DNA from: Pseudo-nitzschia pungens
Lineage: Eukaryota; Bacillariophyta; Bacillariophyceae; Bacillariales; Bacillariaceae
DNA length: 64,000 nt
Direction of reading: 5' to 3'
NCBI GenBank assembly: GCA_037355855.1
Contig: CM074765.1
Coordinates: forward strand, 4,374,192 to 4,438,191
The number at the start of each line of letters is the position of its first letter. Position 1 is the first letter of the stretch. Below, in pieces: positions 35,966-46,504 of this stretch. The notes below the pieces were generated by a model. It worked only from the letters and a program-made list of their open reading frames with translations, did not search any database and had not been told where the DNA came from. A program made the translations under genes and the position numbers.

Positions 35966-36379
35966 TCTAATACGGTAACATACTGTATCAGTGTTCTAAG
36001 AGCCGAGGAATGTAACTATGATACATATCTATCCTATTACAGGATTCTACCACCCAGTACAATCTCAAAGTACTACATTAATAATAATAATATACTTATT
36101 TAAGTAGGAAAATCCACCGAAGGTGGTTAAAAGCTACTCAGTCTGTAACCAGACTTTATCGTCGCCTCAATCGAAGAGAGGTTAGGCCCCAAGTTGTAGA
36201 ACGACGCGCCGCCTCAACCATGGGGAATAGGCCCCAGGTTGTAAGGACGGCTATTTTGCAAACGAACCTTGGTAAGAAACAGGAAAAAAAAAACGAACCA
36301 GTCCAGAGCACAACAGACACTGCTGTTGCAAAGCGTACAGGAAACGGGGTAACAAGAACGTGAAAGGGAAAGACACAAG

Positions 36380-36740
36380 CAAAACTGTCCCTCCAATGCT
36401 GGTGTGCAGCATCCGTAATGCTAGTGGTCAGCTGACACAAGCAAAACCCTGACTAGATACATGGTATCTGTAATGCTAGTGGTCAGCGTACAAAAGCAAA
36501 ACTCCTCTCTGAATGCTGGATTGCAGCATCACCAGTAATGCGAGTAGTCATCCCCAAACACATTCCCGTAACCACTGTATGGTACATAAAGTACGGAGCC
36601 TACTACCAAATTCGTAACAGCTGTCCTTCTGTTCGAACTTCGTAGTAGGAGACACGTAGAGGCGGTGGAGCCTACTACCAAATTCAAATTCGTAACAGCT
36701 GGCCTTCTGTTCGAACTTGAACTTGCTCTCCTGTAGTAGC
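36380..36740. repeat. Short duplicated segments
   Basis: Three ~65-75 bp units share GTAATGC(T/G)AG(T)(G/A)GTCA and AGCAAAAC (36410-36560). They are followed by a 72-bp duplication of GGAGCCTACTACCAAATTC and CAGCT(G)(T/G)CCTTCTGTTCGAACTT (36596 and 36668). Confidence 0.7.
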
Positions 36741-36759
36741 TTGGAAACAGGGCCTTTAA

Positions 36760-37720
36760 GTGAAAACACTTATGGACCATCAGGGCTGTAGGCTTGAAAA
36801 CAGGTCTCTGCTGTACTGTGAACTGGAGGGGTATATGTAGGTGGTGGTGCGTTAAGTAACATGTACTTAGCAGCTTTGGGGCTTGGGTCATAAAAACAGT
36901 AGGTCCATAATCAAAAACAATTATGGACTATCAGGGCAGTAGACTTGAAAACAGATGACAGTTGAAGTGTGCATCTGAGAGGGTTATGTAGGTAGGAGAG
37001 CCTTAAGCAAGCTGTACTTAGCGGCTTTGGGGCTTGGGTCAGGAAATAGTAGGACCTTAAGTGAGAACACTTATGGTCCAGCAGGGCAGTAGACTTGAAA
37101 ACAGATGACAGTTGAAGTGTGCATCTGAGAGGTATATGTAGGTAGGAGAGCCTTAAGCAAGCTGTACTTAGCGGCTTTGGGGCTTGGGTAAGGAAACAGT
37201 AGGACCATAAGCGAAAACACGTATGGTCCATCAGGGCAGTAGACTTGAAAACAGATGACAGTTGAAGAATGCATCTGAGAGGTATATGTAGGTAGGGGAG
37301 CCTTAAGCAAACTGTACTTAGTGGCTTTAGGGCTTGGGTCAGGAAACAGTAGGACCATAAGCGAAAACACTTAGGGTCCATCAGGGCAGTAGACTTGGAA
37401 ACAGATGACATTTATACAGTACACCTGAGAGGGTTATGTAGGTGGTGGAGCCTTAAGCAAACTGTACTTAGCGGCTTTGGGGCTTGGGTCAAGAAACAGT
37501 AGGACCATAAGTGAAAACACTTAGGGTCCAGCAGGGCAGTAGACTTGGAAACAGATGACATTTATACTGTACACCTGAGAGGTATATGTAGATGGTAGAG
37601 CCTTAAGTGAACTGTACTTAGCGGCTTTTGGGCTTGGGTCAGAAAACATTAGGACCATAAGCGAAAACACTTATGTACCAGCAGGGCATTAGACTTGGAA
37701 ACAGATGACATCTGGAATTT
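36760..37720. repeat. 150-bp tandem array
   Basis: The marker AGACTTG(A/G)AAACAGATGACA recurs at 36941, 37091, 37241, 37391, 37541 and 37691, exactly 150 bp apart; a degenerate copy precedes it near 36790. Minus-strand frames cross several units because 150 is divisible by 3, so they are repeat artefacts. Confidence 0.92.
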
Positions 37721-38192
37721 CGTGTAGAAATATTCCTACAGTGGAAGAACTTTAAGTGAGAATCACTTAAGCAGCTTGGAAACAGTGTAGAACATTAAGT
37801 GTAGCAAGATATACGTAAGGGCCTTGGTTGGAGCTTGGGAACAGATCGAAGCAGTACCGTACATCGAAAAAGAGTGGTGAATTGCTGTAGAGTCTGTACT
37901 GGAAGTGCTGTAGAAAATTATGTGTCGATCTTGGTTTTGGTGCTGCTGCTGTTGCTGATCCCTCGGTCGAGCAGTGAATTGGCAACAAACTCAACGAAAG
38001 GAAGCATCCAGCAACTGAACCGATAGCAGAAACGAAGAGCGCAGGTCTTGGTTAATACATGTAGGTCCTGGGGTTGTGATTGGGGGTGTATAAGGGAGCG
38101 AGATATCGCATGGTAAAGTTGTGTAGAAATCTACGTATTTTTAGTACTGGAACATCGGAACGTCGGACAAAATGCGCGTCGCGCAAATTGTA

Positions 38193-39612
38193 ATCTCAAA
38201 GTACTACATTAAATAGATGTGACATCCAAGGTATTGGGTCATTTTGACTCAGACTTTTTTCATAGTCCCAAGCATACATAGGGTGACGACTATTGGCACT
38301 GGAATGGTGGAAATAATCCATTTCTGAATTTACATAGGTCATTTTGTATAGTTTCTAGTGAAATGTGCCAGTACTGGAGGAAATGTGCATTAAATAGATG
38401 TGACATCCAAAGTATTGGGTGTTTCTGACTCAGACTTTTTTCGTAGTCCCAAGCATACACAGAGTGAGGACTATTGGCACTGGAATGGTGGAAATAATCC
38501 ATTTCTGAATTTACATAGGTCATTTTGTATATTTTCTAGTGAAATATGCCAGTACTGGAGGAAATATGCATTAAATAGATGTGACATCCAAAGTATTGGG
38601 TCTTGCTCACTCAGACTTTTTTCGTAGTCCCAAGCATACATAGAGGGAGGACTATTGACGGTGGAATGGTGGAAATATTCCATTTCTGAATTTAGATAGG
38701 TCATTTTGTATATTTTCTAGTGAAATATGCCAGTACTGGAGGAAATATGCATTAAATAGATGTGACATCCAAAGTATTGGGTCTTGCTCACTCAGACTTT
38801 TTTCATAGTCCCAAGCATACATAGAGGGAGGACTATTGACGGTGGAATGGTGGAAATATTCCATTTCTGAATTTAGATAGGTCATTTTGTATATTTTCTA
38901 GTGAAATATGCCAGTACTGGAGGAAATATGCATTAAATAGATGTGACATCCAAAGTATTGGGTCTTGCTCACTCAGACTTTTTTCATAGTCCCAAGCATA
39001 CATAGAGGGAGGACTATTGACGGTGGAATGGTGGAAATATTCCATTTCTGAATTTAGATAGGTCATTTTGTATATTTTCTAGTGAAATATGCCAGTACTG
39101 GAGGAAATATGCATTAAATAGATGTGACATCCAAAGTATTGGGTCTTGCTCACTCAGACTTTTTTCATAGTCCCAAGGATACATAGAGGGAGGACTATTG
39201 GCGCTGGAATGGTGGAAATATTCCATTTCTGAATTTAGATAGGTCATTTTGTATATTTTCTAGTGAAATATGCCAGTACTGGAGGAAATATGCATTAAAT
39301 AGATGTGACATCCAAAGTATTGGGTGTTTCTCACTCAGACTTTTTTCGTAGTCCCAAGCATACATAGAGGGAGGACTATTGGCACTGGAATGGTGGAAAT
39401 ATTCCATTTCTGAATTTAGATAGGCCACTTTGTATATTTTCTAGTGAAATATGCCAGTACTGGAGGAAATGTGCATCAAATAGATGTGACATCCAAAGTA
39501 TTGGGTGTTTCTCACTCAGACTTTTTTCATAGTCCCAAGCATACATAGGGTGAGGACTATTGGCGCTGGATTGGTGGAAATATTCCATGTATTGATTTAC
39601 ATAACTCATTTT
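38193..39612. repeat. 181-bp tandem array
   Basis: About eight units have markers such as TAAATAGATGTGACATCCAA and CAGACTTTTTTC(A/G)TAGTCCC, with a regular 181-bp period. The array begins with AATCTCAAAGTACTACATTAA, which also occurs alone at 36061-36081, so an older copy may lie 2.1 kb upstream. The 77-codon minus-strand frames repeated here are satellite translations. Confidence 0.93.
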
Positions 39613-39904
39613 ATAGTTTAATAGTTACTGTTTGTACTAGTAGTAGTGTATTTTTTAGTGTCTTTTTGCTGATTTGGGAACGGATGTCTGTCCTTTGTCC
39701 TTTTTCCTTGTCGGGTGCACCAGGTTTTGGAGTATTCTTAGCACTAATTAACCTTACGTGAATGTGTGTACGTAGTCAAAAATTAAATGGAGTCAAAAAT
39801 TATGGCGCGGACTGCAAATGCTGCAAACACACAGCACATGACCGGTACTTATGCAAAAAAAAGCAAGCAAAAAATGCACATAAAATATGTGTGCCAAACT
39901 TCAC

Positions 39905-41030
39905 AAAATTACTGAAATCCAATCCGACGGTGAGTGAACTGCATCAAGAACGGGGGAATCGATCATGGACTTCACTTCTAACCATGCATTTAATTGCCTG
40001 CTTGCTCCTGGTAGGGAAGAATACACTGAACGCAACTGAAATAAGATGTGATGGGAACTCGAATACGATACGACGGGAGCTGCTGGAATACAATACGACG
40101 GGAACTGAAATCCAATCCGACGGTGAGTGAACTGCATCAAGATTGGGGGAATCGATCATGAACTTCACTTCTAACCATGCATTTAATTGCCTGCTTGCTC
40201 CTGGTAGGGAAGAATACACTGAACGCAACTGAAATAAGATGTGATGGGAACTCGAATACGATACGACGGGAGCTGCTGGAATAATACGATACAACGGGAA
40301 CTGAAATACAATCCGAAGGTGAGTCAACTGCATCAAGATTGGGGGTATCGATCATGGAGTTCACTTCTAACCATGCATTTGATTGCCTGCTTGCTCCAGG
40401 TAGGGAAGAACACAATGAACGCAACTGAAATAAGATGTGATGGGAAATCGAATACGATACGACGGGAGCTGCTGGAATACAATACGACGGGAACTGAAAT
40501 CCAATCCGACGGTGAGTGAACTGCATCAAGAACGGGGGAATCGATCATGGACTTCACTTCTAACCATGCATTTGATTGCCTGGTTGCTCCTGGTAGGGAA
40601 GAATACACTGAACGCAACTGAAATAAGATGTGATGGGAACTCGAATACGATACGACGGGAGCTGCTGGAATAATACGATACAACGGGAACTGAAATACAA
40701 TCCGAAGGTGAGTCAACTGCATCAAGATTGGCCGGGGGTATCGATCATGGAGTTCACTTCTAACCATGCATTTAATTGCCTGGTTGCTCCTGGTAGGGAA
40801 GAATACACTGAACGCAACTGAAATACGATCATGTGACGGGAACTGAACTACAATCCGACGGTGAGTGAACTGCATCAAGATTGGGCAGGGGTATCGATCA
40901 TGGAGTTCACTTCTAACCATGCATTTGATTGCCTCCTTGCTCCAGGTAGGGAAGAATACGATGTGACGGGAACTGCAATACGATACAACAGGAACTGAAA
41001 TACAATCCGACGGTGACTGAACTGGGGAAT
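39905..41030. repeat. ~194-bp tandem array
   Basis: Six units share GGTGAGT(G/C)AACTGCATCAAG, CTTCTAACCATGCATTT and a GGTAGGGAAGAA block, with period near 193-196 bp; the last unit is shorter. TACGATACGACGGGA sub-repeats occur within each unit. Confidence 0.9.
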
Positions 41031-41059
41031 TGTATACGTTTGGGATAGTGTGACATGGA

Positions 41060-41610
41060 TTTTTGCAACCATACGAATTGTTTCAGAATAGTAAGAGGTT
41101 GCGTTTCACAACCACAGAGTCTGATTTTTGCAACCACATAGGAAGTATTTCAGAATAGTAAGAGGTTGCGTTTCACAACCACAGAGTCTGATTTTCGCAA
41201 CCACATAGGAAGTAATTCAGAATAGTAAGAGGTTGCGTTTCACAACCACAGAGTCTGATTTTCGCAACCACATAGGAAGTATTTCAGAATAGTAAGAGGT
41301 TGCGTTTCACAACCACGGAGTCTGCGTTTCGCGACCACGGAGTCTGCGTTTCACAACCACGGAGTCTGATTTTCGCAACCACGTTGATATTGTTTCAGAA
41401 TAGTATAGGTTGCTTTTCGCAACCACGGAGTCTGATTTTCGCAACCACATAGGAAGTAATTCAGAATAGTAAGAGGTTGCGTTTCACAACCACAGAGTCT
41501 GATTTTCGCAACCACATAGGAAGTATTTCAGAATAGTAAGAGGTTGCGTTTCACAACCACGGAGTCTGCGTTTCACAACCACGGAGTCTGATTTTCGCAA
41601 CCCCCTGGCG
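41060..41610. repeat. 66-bp tandem array
   Basis: Units contain CAGAATAGTAAGAGGTTGCG, TTTCACAACCAC(A/G)GAGTCTG and TTTTCGCAACCACATAGGAA. AGAATAG at 41086 and 41152 sets the 66-bp period. There are about seven full units plus shorter internal GAGTCTGCGTTTC duplications. Confidence 0.9.
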
Positions 41611-41736
41611 CGACCCAAACCGCGCAATAACCTTGAACGTATAGGTTGTGCAACGCAAGGTGATGCAAACATATGTCGTGTTAAATTTGCACACAAATGA
41701 GGTTGCCACGGGGGGTCGCTACGGGGTTGCGTGACA

Positions 41737-43464
41737 TTTATCAGACGTTACGATAAGGTCAGTCACCATATAATGACACAGTATGGACTCAAGGCTGGAT
41801 TGAAGAAGTTCGGAGCAAAGGGACAAGCCGCAACTACAAAGGAAATGAAACAAATGCTGTCCCGGGAAGTTTTTGAGGAGATCCCTTACTCCACATTAAC
41901 AAATAAGGACAAGGAATTAGCACTACCAATCCTTCTTTTTCTAACGGAGAAAAGGGACGGTTCCATAAAAGGACGGGCCTGTGCGGACGGTCGAAAACAA
42001 CGGATATGGATGCAGAAGGAGGATACTAAATCACCAACAGTGTCGACTGAAGGATTATTCTATTTATTAATGGTGGATGCTTTTGAAGAGCGTGATGTGG
42101 CCACATTGGACCTACCCGGACATTTTCTACAGACACCAATGGAAGGACGGTTGATACTACGAGTGGATGGGGAATTGGCAACAGCCCTAGTTGAGTTGGA
42201 ACCCAACAGATGGGCAAGACATCTGCAAACAATCCGTGGACGTTCGGTGATATTTGTGAAGTGCAGTAAAGCGATTTATGGGACACTGAACGCAGCGCTC
42301 CTATCCTACAAGAAACTAATCGGACATTTATCTGAATGGGGTTTCGAAATGAATCCATATGACCATTGTGTCTGGAACAAACAGATCAATGGGAAACAAA
42401 TGACGGTAGCGTTTCATGTCGACGATATGAAAATTAGTCATGTGGACCCGAATGAAGTCCAGAATATCATTGATAAACTCCGGGGAATCTATGGAAAGAC
42501 AGATCCCATGACAGTCACCCGCGGAAAGATACACGAGTATTTAGGGATGACAATCGACTATACAACACCAAAGGAGGTAAAGATAACAATGTATGACTAT
42601 ATCCAGAAGATGATCAACGACTTAAGAGGTGATATGGTCGGGACTCGGGCTACAGCGGCTCCGGACCATTTATTCCACACATCAGAGGGAACGAAACCAC
42701 TGGATGTGAAAGCAAAAGATTATTTCCACACGATGACAGCCAGAGCATTGTATCTAGGGAAGAGGGGACGGCCTGACCTGCAAACATCAGTTGCGTTCCT
42801 GTCGACACGGGTGAGGGATCCTGATGAGCATGACTATAAGAAACTGGGACATTTAATGAAATATCTACAGGAAACGAAATACCTGCCACTTATTCTTCGG
42901 TTCGATGGGAAGGAAATCTCGTTGTATATTGACGGGGCTCATGCCGTACACGGAGATATGCGAGGGCATGTAGGTGTAATGGTGACTGGTGGGGGCGGAG
43001 CGTTGTATGCCTCATCCACAAAAACCAAATTAAACACAGTAAGTTCAACGGAGACAGAGATCGTGGCTGTCGGAGAGAAGCTACCAAAACACATATGGTT
43101 CAGATATTTTCGGGTGGCCCAAGGTGGAAACAATAGTGAGGACATCCTCTACCAAGACAATGAGGCAGCCATATTGCTCGAGAATAATGGACGAATGTCA
43201 TGTGGAAAAGGATCCAAGCATATCAACATCCGGTATTTCTTTATCACGGATAAAATTAAGAGGAAGGAGATTGCGGTAAGGCACTGCCCAACCAAGGAGA
43301 TGATCGCAGACTATTTTACTAAACCCCTTCAGGGGGGATTGTTCCGGAAGTTCCGTAACTTAATCTTGGGAATCCGAGAGAAAGACCTGGAACAGTACAA
43401 GCAAGAATACAACGAAGCAATTGATCGATTTGGATTAAACACAAGAACTGATGATCAAGGTTGA
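41737..43464 (+). pseudogene. Copia reverse transcriptase-RNase H (3' part of the split pol)
   Basis: Numbering from the frame that opens at 41731 (its first two codons belong to the nested block), the reverse transcriptase shows the first catalytic Asp at LDLPGHFLQ (D127) and the active-site VDD at about 230-232 in AFHVDDMKIS. The RNase H domain shows D400 (YIDGAHAVHG), E440/E442 (SSTETEIVAVGE) and D475 (YQDNEAA), then a conserved DYFTKPLQGGLF tail and TGA at 43464, 13 bp before the 3' LTR. There are no internal stops or frameshifts. It has no own start codon in copia logic, because it is the continuation of 28332-31838. Confidence 0.92.
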
Positions 43465-43477
43465 ATCCACAGGAGTG

Positions 43478-43702
43478 TGTTGAAAAATTATTAAGGATAG
43501 GGTCAAAATCAAGATGGCTGAAAATACCGATTGAATGGTCAGAAATGACAAGGATACAATTTGTGGCCAAAAATGAGATTGATGGAAAACATCACCAATT
43601 TTGGCATGTGCACCAATCATTCACTTTTTAATTTAATACAATTAGTACATTGAGTTTTATGTTACGTGAAATTGTAGGCTTGTTTACGTGAAATTTACAA
43701 GA
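43478..43702 (+). repeat. 3' LTR of the copia element
   Basis: 225 bp, matching 28065-28289 base for base as far as I can see. Directly followed by ATGCT (43703-43707), the right copy of the target duplication. No strong polypurine tract precedes it. Confidence 0.92.
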
Positions 43703-43707
43703 ATGCT

Positions 43708-45602
43708 TGTAAGTTTTGGTGCCGTTGAAGCAACTGGAAAAATATTACTGTAATCGAAGCAAGTTACTACTTCGTACTTCGTAAGGTTAAAAGGCTTACC
43801 AACGTATTCGTATTATTTTAATTTATGAAGATTAAAGATTACCGTGATTTGTTCTTGATTTGACAACTGTTGTCAGGTTACTTTCTTGTCTTTGCTTTTG
43901 GTTGGCTTGTTAGCAGTGTTCTGCTATCTTTGTTGTCTTCTACCGATTCTCTTTAGCGCCTGATTCCGTTGAAAGAATCTATTACTCCAATGGAAAAATC
44001 TGGAGGAAACCACCGAAAACACTCCTCCTCCAGATTGTTCTAGTACTAAGATACAAGTCATTTTACTAGAAATGGATGCGGTTCTTTGATCATAGTTACA
44101 TGTAATTTATTGCCATGATTGATTTACTTGTTGAATAGTATCCTTGATGATTTTTTTCACGTATACTATTCTTGTAAAGATATCCAATATCATGCTATGC
44201 TGCTGGTGCTAAAGCTCTCTTGCTGTGTATCATGATAGGGAACTGTAATGGTGGGGCTACAGGTATTAGCCTCCAGTAACTGTTCACAAGGTGCTAGGCT
44301 GCATGCTAAGCAACAGGTTTAGCAGCAGTGTGCTTAGCAAGAACAGGCTTATCCCAACAAGGTGCTATGCTGCTGGGGTGCTAACAACAGGACGAGCAGG
44401 GGCTGAGTAGTAGTACTACTACTAGTACTAACCAGGTCCACTGTGTAGGATTTGTACTACTGCTGGTTAAAGGAACTTGGCTGTAGCACTGTTAGCACAC
44501 TGTATCATGGTGGTACAGGGTTGAGGTTGGATGCTGGTGTATGTTAGTACTGGATACTGAATACAAGTAATGAATACAGCGTGCTACTACTAGTAATCCA
44601 ACTAGTACCGTTGGGGTACAGGTATTGTCATTATACGGTAACCTTACAGTAAGCACTATCCGGATAAGATTACCCACCCCTCCAGTTAGCACGCGAGCAA
44701 GATTTGCGAGCGAGCTGGCACACGATTGAATAAATTACGGAAGTAAGGTTACGAATTACTTCGTACATGTACTACGTACGAAGTAAACTTTGCGAAGTAA
44801 GATTGTACTTGATTGATTCGCTAAACGCTACTCCGTATGCTACGCTACTTCGTACACTACAGTACTGAGCTCTAAAGAGATTTACAGAGCTGTACAGCGC
44901 TGTACAGAGCTACGAAGTAATACCGTAAGGTTAACCTTACTTCATAATAATATACGAAGACAGCGAACTGTTACGGATAAGATCTTACCACGACATGGTA
45001 ACCTTACCACCGAGCTGAGAGCGCAGCCCAGCTCCCTCCAGGCTTTCATCTTCATGTTTTCGTCACCTTTTTAAAAACTGAGCACTCCATCATGCTCTGC
45101 AATACCGGTAACCTTACGAAAACCAAAAAAGCTCTTGGTGGTACTACTATCATTCAGCGAATGGATACGGTATGTATTGCCAAGAACGTAATCCTTGATT
45201 GGTATGCAACCTGCCGCAAGCAATCGGTGGTTGAATGAGACCGATGTTTGGAGGGCTGGTAGAGTCGGTAGATTTTGTACAAGTTTGGGGATTTTGTTGT
45301 TTAATGTTTTGCTTACTTTAATTGTGAGCAGAAATGAATCCACTCTAATTTTCTAATTCACTAAATTTTGTTTCTCGGTCACACGTATTCTCGTGTTATT
45401 TCTTATTTTCTTACATGCATTCTCGTGTTGTTTATTGGTTTCTTTGTTCCGGTCCATCCATTCCAAGCCCCCACACATTTGTGTACTGGCTTCTGTGGAA
45501 TTACACTTAACCTCTTGTAGACTCGGTACTTAACCTTTTATTTTTAGTTCTTGGGAATGTTTGGACCGGTAGAAGGTAATTTTCCTTTCCTCTGAATCAT
45601 GC
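43708..45602. other. Intergenic stretch with a dispersed-repeat copy
   Basis: Plain AT-rich DNA to about 44160, then GGTGCTA(G/T)GCTGC-type short repeats (44200-44400). A divergent copy of the dispersed family follows at about 44500-45090, then unremarkable DNA up to the gene at 45603. A TGTAGGATTTGTACTA module (44447) links to the minisatellite family of 23.6 and 35.2 kb. Confidence 0.5.
44500..45090. repeat. Divergent dispersed-repeat copy
   Basis: Modules in the same order as at 2600 and 22450: a CCGGATAAG box, GAGCAAG, CACACGATTGAAT, GCTACTCCG(T), CAGTACTGAGCTC, ACAGAGCTGTACAGCGCTG, GAGCTGAGAGCGC and ATCATGC. Several GTAACCTTAC words are embedded in it. Confidence 0.6.
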
Positions 45603-46504
45603 ATGTCAATCGATCAAGTCACTATTTCAAGCACGACTGAAGGTCACGTCCAAACAACCGATGCCTACGAACGAACTGAGAACCGTGTCCGTGTGATGAA
45701 GCGTGCCACAGAATCAAGCCCCGATACCTCGCCGCTTCCACCAGTAGTATTAGCACCAGCGATTCGCGCCAAGTTCTCTGAATGTGGTCAAGCCTTTCGC
45801 CAAGACCTCTTTCAACGGTTTTACCAGCACGGCTTTCACGGCTTTCCCCTCGTCTGCTATGTGATTCATCGGAAGGATCAGACCGAAGTCACTAGGGAAC
45901 ACCAAACTCGAAGTGTCGGCGAAGAGCATGGTGGTTTCTCGGATACAAATTGGACGGGGTACAATATCCGATGCGATGCGATGCGATGCGATGCGCTGCT
46001 CTTAGCGGTGAACGGTTCAAAGAGGACAACCAAGCCGCATGGATCTTGCTTTGTCGAGCAGTTCGTGGCGGGCCTGGTGGTTGGGAAGATATCCGACAGC
46101 ACTACCACCACGGAACCGACGAGACCACGGGCGATGCCTGCGCCGCCTGCCTCAAATATCATTGCATTCTAGGCATGATCGAGGATAGATTAGAAAACTA
46201 TTCTGACTCATCATGCCTTTTTTCGCGTGGTACAAGTAAGGTTAATTACTTACGGATCCAACACCAGGTGGCTGAATACGGTAAGGTTACTGCGCTTCGA
46301 ATCCACCATTAATGTGACGACAACAATCAGCCGCTTGTTATTACAGTATTCTCCGAGAGCACGAAGAGACATTGCCGCAAGTGCAAAAAGACCACCTACT
46401 ACACCGCTGGTCACGATTCCAGAAGATGCAGTCAGACGCTCGCCGCCAGCATAAGCATCGTCGGAAAGTCCGACCGGGGAGGCGGCAACTGGGCTTTCGG
46501 ATAG
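45603..46504 (+). pseudogene. Zinc-knuckle-like protein gene with a frameshift at a (CGATG)n repeat, two exons
   Basis: Frame A (ATG at 45603 to about 45970) encodes about 122 coding-like residues, including AIRAKFSECGQAFRQDLFQR. A run of CGATG pentamers (45970-45993) follows, after which frame A degrades while frame B reads RFKEDNQAAWILLCRAVRGG and GDACAACLKYHCILGMIEDR. Removing one 5-bp unit would align A and B. Frame B ends at a GTAAGG donor (46236) and rejoins in phase after TTACAG (exon 46347-46504), giving HCRKCKKTTYYTAGHDSRRC, a C-x2-C...H-x4-C knuckle, then TAG. Such knuckles bind nucleic acid in transposases, Gag and RNA-binding proteins. Function is unassigned. The break may be real, polymorphic or a sequencing error. 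Confidence 0.5.
45970..45993. repeat. (CGATG)n microsatellite inside the coding region
   Basis: Four to five CGATG units lie exactly where the open reading frame shifts in the surrounding gene. Confidence 0.85.

Larger units (their letters stand above)
31839..41736. mobile_element. 9.9-kb repeat-only block nested in the copia pol, with short inverted ends
   Basis: The left end TGTCACGCGACCC (31839) and right end GGGTTGCGTGACA (to 41736) are inverted copies with one mismatch. GCGACCC-type subterminal repeats lie just inside both ends (31847-31870; 41606-41620, 41713-41728). No frame with protein-like content occurs inside. The content is a series of about nine distinct tandem arrays. No target duplication is evident (left flank TCTAATAAC, right flank TTTATCAGA), yet removing exactly this interval keeps the gag-pol frame. 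It may be a non-autonomous transposon that accumulated satellites, or a composite of several insertions. Confidence 0.7.
28065..43702 (+). mobile_element. Ty1/copia LTR retrotransposon containing a 9.9-kb nested block
   Basis: The element has two 225-bp LTRs that look identical by eye, an ATGCT target duplication, and one gag-pol frame in the copia order protease-integrase-reverse transcriptase-RNase H. Gag, zinc knuckle, protease and integrase lie in 28332-31838; reverse transcriptase and RNase H in 41737-43464. Between them is a repeat-only block (31839-41736). Removing that block at its inverted-repeat ends gives about 5.7 kb of element and one continuous frame of about 1,744 codons. Identical LTRs imply a recent insertion, and the nested block arrived later or with it. 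As it stands the element cannot make full Pol from one frame. Confidence 0.93.

Noticed and set aside
36911..37411. 166-codon Ser/Leu-rich minus-strand frame
   Set aside because: The 150-bp period is divisible by 3, so the frame stays open across units; it is the satellite translated.
38290..39609. Seven near-identical 77-codon minus-strand frames
   Set aside because: They recur every 181 bp in a satellite and have no start context or domain content.
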